This document shows positions 26,239 through 32,955 of a DNA stretch of 32,955 nucleotides, in pieces; positions within the stretch are counted from its first letter, which is position 1; every line of letters starts with the position of its first letter. The stretch covers positions 1-32,955 of the forward strand of contig JANDJZ010000530.1 in assembly GCA_027943245.1 (NCBI GenBank). The letters run 5' to 3'. Both the position numbers and the translations under genes were made by a program. This DNA is from Acanthamoeba sp. SK_2022b (lineage: Eukaryota; Discosea; Longamoebia; Acanthamoebidae). The notes beneath the pieces were generated by a model. The model did not search any database. It saw only the letters and a list, made by a program, of their open reading frames with translations, and was not told the DNA's origin.

Positions 26239-28514
26239 ATGCAACGCCTTGCTGTAGCTGTCATCCTCGCTTTCGGGCTTGCCTGTGTGGCTGCCGTGGC
26301 CCCTCCCAAATGGCCTTCCACTGTAAACTCACCCCTTCAAATCCGATTTTTTCCCATTTCATTTGTACATCGTAATCTTTTTCTTTTTTTTTTTTTCCAT
26401 CCTCGTACTTACGGTCCCCTTTCCTGCTGCAGTACTTGGTTGAGGGTACCATCAGCATTCCGTACTTCAATATCACGGAGCCTGTGACCACCAATTACGA
26501 CGGCATCAACTACCGCCAGCGCTTCGATTTTTACAATGAGCTGGTAAGTCCGGCCCAACCCATTTCGTTGATAGATGGCTTTGCTTTCACTCCGATGGCT
26601 TCCGGAGATTCGACGCTTGCTATCGATCAGTGCGTGCTCACTCCTTCTTCTTTCTCTCGTACGCTCAGACCACGAACCTCTATGATTACCGCAACGGTGT
26701 TGGGTTTGAGGTTGTGCCCCGCATTGACCGGAAGGTGTGCTTCAAGTCCAACGTTGCGGGCGGTTCGCTCATCAACGTCCTGCCCGACCTCTCCAACTAT
26801 CAGTACCAAGGTGCGCCTTCGCTGCTGATGCCCCCACGCTCGTCGCCTCTTGGCTCTGCCGCTTGACTGAACTGGAGTGGCTTGCCATGCAGGCTTGAGC
26901 CGTGTGAACGGTTGGTTGGTAGAGAACTGGGAGCTGACGATGAAGAACTACAGCTACGTGCAGAAGTACAACTTCTACTTGTACAGGGAGCCTGGCCACC
27001 AGGGTCTCGCCCGCCCCATCCAGTTCTACATGAGCGGCCGCAATGCCATCTTCGACTCCCACAGCGGTAAGGCGTAACCGCTGTCTCTCCTTTGGCCCCT
27101 GTGCGACTGCCTCACCGTTCGATCTCGGCCTCGTCACCCCCCCCCCCACCCAACGCAGACATCTATATCATGGACTACCACCTGTACCAGCCCGGCTTCA
27201 GCACGCCCCAGGCCTACTCCATCCCCTCCGTCTGCTCCCAGTCGGAGCCCCTCCCCGCGACCGCTTCCGGTACTTGCACACCTCGTGGCCTCTCGTGCTG
27301 GGCACTCCGGGGGGGGGGGTGCAGAGGCCCAGTCCTAACGAGCTATTTTTCCATCGATGATGATTGTCGCAGTTCAACACGCCAGCCGCAGGAGGCTGTC
27401 CGTTCTCCAGAAGATGTTCCTTTCCAGCCCCGCGCAGGAGGGCGAGCACAACGACGAGGTAATGGCACAGCAAGCCCAGCAGTGGCGCGCGCACACACGA
27501 GGTTGTTCCGTTTGATTCTTACCATCTCCCTCTGCGTTGTGATGGCAGGTCGCGACCCAGTTCGCCGCCCACGTGCAAAAGTTCGGCAAGGTCTACACGG
27601 ACAACAGCGAGTACTCCAAGAGGCTCAACATCTTCAGAAAGAACCTCGAGTACATTGAGCAGTACAACAGCAAGAACACTGGCATGAAGCGTACGTCTCC
27701 CGTCCTCTATCAGGCTCATTCTTTATATTACCCATGTCATTTGGAAAAACATTATTATTATTATTATTATGTGACGAATATTTATTGCCTCGAGAAAGAG
27801 CTCATCAAGGCTTTCCTATTCACAGTCGCCATGAACCACTTTGGTGACATGACCTACGACGAAATTGTCGAGGTTATGCTTCCCCTCGCCAAGAAGTACG
27901 CCCGCCCCTCCTCTCTCCGGCTGAGACCGCAGAGTGCACGTGCCTCAAGCCTCTCCTCGTCTCGTCGCCCACAGGCAGGATAAGGCCGCCAAGAGCGCTC
28001 CTTCCGCTCCCGTCGACCACCAGATCGACGCGAGGACGCTCGCTGCTCTGCCCAGCACCGTCGATTGGGTCGCCAAGGGTGCCGTCACTCCTGTTAAGGA
28101 TCAGGGCTCGTGCGGTTCCTGGTACGCCATGCTTCTTTTTTAATTTTAATTTCATGATGTATCATTTGTTGTTGTTGCTGCTGTTGTTGTAACAAGTCTG
28201 CCCGGTTGGGTCCCGCTGACTGACTCGCTTGCCTCCCGGCAGCTGGACCTTTGGTACCACCGGTACGCTCGAGGGCGCTTGGTACCTGAAGACGGGCAAG
28301 CTCGTGTCCCTGTCCGAGCAGCAGATCGTCGACTGCGCTTGGGTACTGCACGCTGACTGCGTCAGCCAGCTCCTCCCCTCGAGGGCTGTTCATTGATTCG
28401 TGTCTCGTGGCAGGGTTATGAATGGTCTGGCCCCGGCGGCAACCTGGGCTGTGACGGCGGCTACGCTTCGGGCGCCATCCAGTGTACGGATTTCTGGCTT
28501 TCCATCTTTCCATG

Positions 28515-28584
<70 letters not shown>

Positions 28585-29550
28585 TATGTGTGTGATGTGT
28601 GTGATGTGTGTGATCAAGCGCATTGGGCTGAACTCTATGCGCGTGCAGGGGTTATCGACAACGGCGGTATCGCCCTCGAGCAGAGCTACCCGTACATCAT
28701 GCAGGACGCTTGGTGCCTCCAGACCGACCGCAGCTCCGGCGTCAAGGTTCGTCTCAAGGAGAGCAGCTGCTGCAGCCGAATGCACGGAGGAGGAGCTTCA
28801 ACACACCAACACTAACTCGCCTCGTTCGCTTATTCGCTCGCATCCTATTCCGCGCCTCGCAGGTCCATGCCTACGTCAACGTGTCGTCCTCCGAGGCTGC
28901 CCTGCAGCTGGCCTTGGCCACCGCCGGCCCCGTCGCCGTGGCGATCGACGCCTCCCACCCCGAGTTCCTGTTCTACTCGAGCGGCGTCTTCTACCTGGCC
29001 GAGTGCAAGAACGATGCCAACGACCTTGACCATGGTACAAGAAGCCAACTCTCCTGAACGTCCGCCGCATCCTGATCCATCAGCCTTGGTTCTTAACGAT
29101 CGGGACACCGCGTGCAGAGGTGCTGGCTGTCGGCTACGGTACCGAGAACGGCCAGGACTACTGGCTGGTTAAGAAGTACGGTCATCTTCTGCGTGTGGTG
29201 TTTTGCGATCGCGCTTTGGTTGATGTTGATGTTGATGGTTACGAACGCCATCCTTTGGGGGGGGGGGGTGAACAGCTCGTGGTCCACCCACTGGGGTGAC
29301 AAAGGCTACGTCAAGTACGTCTCTCTTCCGCTCGCTGCCTGGAGCGATGCGTGGCAGTCGCAGTGATTCAACTAACGCTGCTGCATCTTCGTCTCTCCAC
29401 AGGATGGCCAGGAACCGTGGTAACAACTGCGGCATTGCTGTACGTCCTTTCTCGAGCGTACGCGTTCCCCCAGTTGTGGACTAACGCATACCACTTTCTC
29501 TTCCGCTGCACCTCACGAAACAGACCCAAGCCACCTACGCCATCGTCTAA
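26239..29550 (+). CDS. Papain-family cysteine protease with CfaD-like N-terminal domain (555 aa, 17 exons)
   Basis: Exons 26239-26322, 26433-26543, 26669-26810, 26893-27066, 27159-27269, 27373-27458, 27549-27690, 27826-27895, 27975-28121, 28243-28342, 28414-28483, 28649-28746, 28863-29034, 29118-29175, 29276-29314, 29403-29439 and 29524-29550 join in frame. A signal peptide ([19 protein letters not shown]) is followed by an extra domain of about 200 residues ([38 protein letters not shown]) of the type found in Dictyostelium counting-factor-associated protein D. Next is an I29 inhibitor prodomain with an ERFNIN-like pattern ([19 protein letters not shown]) and NHFGDMT. The mature C1 protease has [15 protein letters not shown] (Gln and Cys), [20 protein letters not shown] (His) and [13 protein letters not shown] (Asn). 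All catalytic residues are present. The Cys codon is split by intron 9 and the Asn codon by intron 14. It probably acts in secretion or digestive vacuoles. Confidence 0.92.
28515..28582 (+). repeat. (TG)n microsatellite in protease intron 11
   Basis: About 33 TG dinucleotides followed by TGTGTGATG variants, within the intron 28484-28648, sense orientation. Confidence 0.95.
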
Positions 29551-30034
29551 GTGGTGGCTGCCCAGCGTGCTGCCTTGTCTTGGGGCAGAAACCCCTGCGA
29601 CATCCATCAACCAGATCTCTCTATTTTGCGTACACACGCAGTTCTCCGGCCAGGAGCGAATGATATAAAGTTGCTGCCTCGCCAAGTGTCACGGACCCAA
29701 CGGCGCCTCATGTTGTTGGATGTTGTGGACTGTGTCGTTCGACTTTTCTATTGGATCAGAGCCACCCGTAGATAGCGGCGAGAAGGCAAAGAAGAAGACG
29801 ACAGCAACGATCCCAGCTATCGCGCCGCTGAGAGTTTTTTCCGTTGGCCACGATTTTCTGGGTTCTGCGGCACCGGTGCTTTTGTTGTTTGTTTGTGTCT
29901 GTTCTGCTTCAGCTTCTCGCGAGACGCCGTCACCAGGGAGTGCACAAGTTGGCCGTTCGGGTTTAGCCTTCTTCCAGACAAGATACAACGTCACCACAAG
30001 AGGTTGACCAAAGTGGGGGAAGGCAAAGGCAATA
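29551..30034. other. Intergenic region between protease and transporter
   Basis: 484 bases between two plus-strand genes. No plus-strand coding signal was seen. A long minus-strand frame crosses it (29689-30204) and runs through exon 1 of the transporter; it encodes two hydrophobic stretches but no recognised family and is judged doubtful. Confidence 0.4.
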
Positions 30035-31724
30035 ATGGCGGAGATTAAACTCAAATATGAAAAGATCACACCCGAATCGAGGGCCAATTTCTCAGATGAC
30101 GAAGGCAGCCTCACAGGATACGATGAGCCACCTCCCGACAGGGTACGATTTGTGTCTGGAAGTGTTTTCTTTGTTCTTTGAATGAGAATTTTTCTCATCT
30201 TCAACCTTTTTGTCTCACCACCAGTTTCACTTGGCGTGGCTCATCTTCTGCCTGCTGGGCGTGGGGCTACTGTTCCCGTGGAATGCCCTGCTGACAGCTG
30301 CTGATTACTTTGCCACCCTCTACCCCAAGTTTGCCTTTTCGTTCGGTACATCTTCGCGCCCTACTTTTGTTTGTTGCTCTAGCATTGTAGAACGTATAAT
30401 AATTGCATTTCACCCCCATTTTGTATAATAATAATAATAATTTTTATTTATAAATGGAAAAGAATTAATTTCAGTCTAAACCTATTAGTATTATTACTGA
30501 TTTGCCAATTACTTGTGTTTCGGCAGCCTTGTCGTTGGCCTACAACTGGCCCTCCGTGATCATGCTTCTATTGACCATCCGCTTCGGCCGCAACTTCTCC
30601 TTCACCTCCCGAGTACGCGCCCATCGTGCTCCCGTATCAGCATGGGTCAGAGACTGACGCTGCATGTTGCCTTTTTACTTTCACTGTCTCTCTCCTCCCT
30701 TGCACCTTTCTCTCCAGATTGTGATCGGCTTCGCGATCGACGTAGTCGTGCAGGTCATGGTGCCCCTCATCAACCTCGATGGCGTCCCCTATCCCGTCAA
30801 CCTCATCGTCACCCTCGCCGGAGTATTCGCCACTGGTACCGGCGGCCTCTCCGTGCTTGCCCGTGCTTGTCAGTTTATATTTTATTTATTTATTTTTATA
30901 TTTATTTAGTTCGTTTTATTTATGTTAGTTGTGGTGGTGGTGGTGGTGGTGGTGGTGGTCAATAGGATGCGCCACAGCGATGCTGTTTGGAACCATCCTG
31001 GGCTTGGCGTCGATTTTCCCGCCCACGTACGTAGCCTTGTTCCGTGCTACACGAGTCGTTCATCCACGCGTTGGCACTAAACCTTTATAATGACGCTCCA
31101 GGTACATCACGGCTGTGATGAGCGGCAACGGAGTGGCAGGTATCATCGCCGGAGGCCTCCGATGCATCACCAAGGGCTCCCTTCCCAATGGTAGGCCATC
31201 ACTCTTTTTTTTTGATTTTATTTTGTTGAATCTCACCCGCCATTTGGCATTTGGAAATCAAGATATGCAGACGTCGTCAATGATCTATTTCGCTCTGTCG
31301 GGATTCATCCTCTTCTCCTGCATCGTCGGCTACTTTGTCCTCCTGCGGCTGCCGATCACCAAGTACTACATGGCCCAATCCCAGGTACGCCTTTCATATT
31401 TAGTAAAATATTAAAATAAAAAGTAATAATAATAATAATAATAATGCTAGTGAGAGCATTCAATGCACCAATGTTCACCCTCGGCTCCGGATTGCGCTTC
31501 GCAGAAGGACTCGAACAAGCAGCCGAAGAAGGGCTCGATCAACGACAGCGTCGACCCGGTGTACGGCGCTGACGAAGGGATCGTGGCCGGCATGGCGCAT
31601 GAGCACAAGAAGGTCCACTACTTCTCGCTCATGAAGCGCATCTGGCGTGAGGCTCTCGTCGTCTTCACCGTCTTCTTCGTGTCGCTTTCCCTCTTCCCCG
31701 GTACCACGAGCCCCCCTTCCGTTT

Positions 31725-31769
<45 letters not shown>

Positions 31770-32686
31770 CTTGTCATTTCGCTTTCTCCTTGCCCCTAAC
31801 CTGTAACGCGTTTAGGCATGACCGCCCAAATCCACACGGCGACGCATTCGCTGTCGCAGGAGTGGTTCGTGATCCTGATGATCGTATCCTTTTCTGCCCT
31901 CTACACCCACACATGCACGCGCTTTCCGTCTGCTTTCATTCTTTGGCGGGCGTGTCTTTTTGTGTATATTTTATTTCCAATAATCATAACATTCTTGCAT
32001 TTATTATTGTAAACCCATACTTTTGCATCATCTGTCCTTGACCTCGCAACCCCAAGTTCAACTTCCAAATTTTCGATTTCGTCGGGCGTACGCTGCCCAA
32101 GTTCTTCATCCTCTTCAGCGCCCGGTGGCTGTGGATCCCCACTTTCGCCAGGTACGCCTGCGTCCATACCACTCCCGTGCTCTCGCGTCACATCACGCAT
32201 GTACACACATATGCTCATGCATACACACGCACACGCGCACAACGACAACAGGTGTGCGTTCTTTGCGCTGTTCATTCTGTGCATCAAGCCGCTCATCTTC
32301 GACCACGATGCCTGGTACCACGTGTTCATGGCCATCTTCGCGCTCTCCAACGGTTACTGCGCCAGTACGGAGGCCTCCCTGAAAGACCCTCACCTCCCCT
32401 CCATGGGTTCTAACGCGTTGGCGTTGTTGTCCCATCAGCGCTGGCGATGATGTACGGACCCATCAACGCCAAGGAGCACGAAAAGGAGACCGCCGGCGCC
32501 ATCATGGTACGCCCTCCTCCTCTTCCTCCCTGCTCCCTGCTCTCTGCGCGTTGGGTCTGAGGTGACCTGGTGTGTGTTCTTCACGTGCAGTCGTTCTTCC
32601 TCAACTTTGGCATCTTCCTGGCCGCCCACTTTGCCATCCTCCTCCTCTACGCCGTAGAGGGAACACTCCCGTGGGACTCGTCCTAG
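30035..32686 (+). CDS. Equilibrative nucleoside transporter, SLC29 family (446 aa, 13 exons)
   Basis: Exons 30035-30142, 30225-30345, 30527-30612, 30718-30835, 30966-31026, 31102-31190, 31263-31384, 31505-31700, 31816-31883, 32057-32151, 32252-32364, 32439-32506 and 32591-32686 join in frame to 446 codons plus stop, a usual length for the family. The cytosolic N-terminus (36 residues, acidic) precedes TM1 with the family signature GLLFPWNALLTAADYF. Further hallmarks are SIFPPTYITAVMSGNGVAG, a charged central loop (KDSNKQPKKGSINDSVDPVY) between TM6 and TM7, a RWLWIPTFAR motif and NGYCASLAMMYGP (with an exon junction inside; the residue after A reads T). Sequence alternates hydrophobic segments consistent with 11 TM helices. 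It would carry nucleosides or bases down their gradient across the plasma or a vacuolar membrane. Substrate range cannot be told. Some exons are under 70 bases. The acceptor of exon 10 is AAG. Confidence 0.92.
31727..31770 (+). repeat. (TTTTCG)n hexamer repeat in transporter intron 8
   Basis: About seven tandem TTTTCG units inside the intron 31701-31815. This T-rich tract sits upstream of the acceptor and may serve as an extended pyrimidine tract. Confidence 0.85.
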
Positions 32687-32758
32687 TCGGCGTTCCCCTC
32701 TCCCTCTGTCTTGGCATTGAGGGAAAATAGAAAACAATAATCAAAAAACAAAAAAAAA

Positions 32759-32813
32759 AACAAATAAAATAAAATAAAATAAACAAACAGCTCCATGTCG
32801 CGCTGGTATTTAT
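32759..32813. terminator. Polyadenylation region, convergent genes
   Basis: Overlapping AATAAA hexamers (about 32762-32783) lie 75-95 bases after the transporter stop. A TTTATT at about 32808-32813 gives AATAAA on the minus strand, about 60 bases past the stop of the right-edge gene. The two genes would therefore end tail to tail here. Confidence 0.55.
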
Positions 32814-32872
32814 TTTATGATGTATGTATGTATGTACATGAGCTCTGGTGCGGGCCTGAGGAGGCAGCCTCT

Positions 32873-32955
32873 TCAACTGAGAAGGCACTTGCTGTTTTTG
32901 GTGTGGCCGCCGCCGACGTTGTGCTTGGCCAGCCGCCGACCGCTGGCGCTGATGG
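32873..32955 (-). CDS. C-terminus of a minus-strand gene with CaaX box (partial)
   Basis: The last 26 codons on the minus strand read ISASGRRLAKHNVGGGHTKN then SKCLLS and stop at 32873-32875. CLLS is a CaaX-type motif of the farnesylation kind, and the preceding basic and Gly-rich stretch is like the hypervariable tail of Ras-family GTPases. The rest of the gene lies beyond the window, so the family is a guess. Confidence 0.5.
   Translation of the reverse strand, partial: ISASGRRLAKHNVGGGHTKNSKCLLS

Overview
The window is one end of a eukaryotic nuclear chromosome. It opens with about 485 bases of CCCTAA/TTAGGG telomere. Every gene that can be modelled is broken by short GT-AG introns, and the genes further in are rich in G+C. 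TTAGGG telomeres, very high intron density, and a receptor with two kinase domains around a class III cyclase together point to an amoebozoan, most likely an Acanthamoeba-type amoeba. The species is an inference; no rRNA or other marker gene is present.

Layout. (1) 1-~12,180 is an A+T-richer subtelomere: telomere, a 22-bp tandem repeat, a stand-alone chromodomain gene (1499-2056, minus), two tRNA-like SINE candidates, and two full multi-exon genes (3356-6334 and 8798-11364, plus). Each of these encodes a tyrosine-recombinase-like core followed by an acidic linker and a C-terminal chromodomain. Between them lie decayed duplicates, a 42-bp copy of the telomere-junction sequence and a small spliced polyQ gene. 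(2) From 12,187 inwards the sequence becomes dense and G+C-rich. On the minus strand are a nucleotidyltransferase-RNA ligase fusion whose ligase active site looks ruined (12187-15575, 19 exons), a membrane-anchored intradiol dioxygenase (15675-17018), an orphan protein with an RGG-like tail (17270-17923), and a very large receptor with two PstS-like binding domains, an EGF-like module, a TM segment, kinase, cyclase and kinase (18128-25787). On the plus strand are a papain-family cysteine protease with a CfaD-like N-terminal domain (26239-29550, 17 exons) and an equilibrative nucleoside transporter (30035-32686, 13 exons). At the right edge is the C-terminus of a minus-strand gene ending in a CaaX box.

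Exon models for the two recombinase genes, the ligase fusion, the dioxygenase, the protease and the transporter were built by hand. In each, reading frame and intron phase agree through every junction from ATG to stop, so these models are fairly firm. The large receptor was placed domain by domain, not exon by exon.

Most notable are the subtelomeric chromodomain/tyrosine-recombinase family, which keeps intact reading frames and shared intron positions despite deep divergence, and the nucleotidyltransferase fused to an apparently dead RNA ligase. No operon logic applies. The interior genes look like ordinary single-copy genes: surface sensing, secreted or lysosomal digestion, nucleoside uptake, aromatic-ring cleavage and RNA processing.
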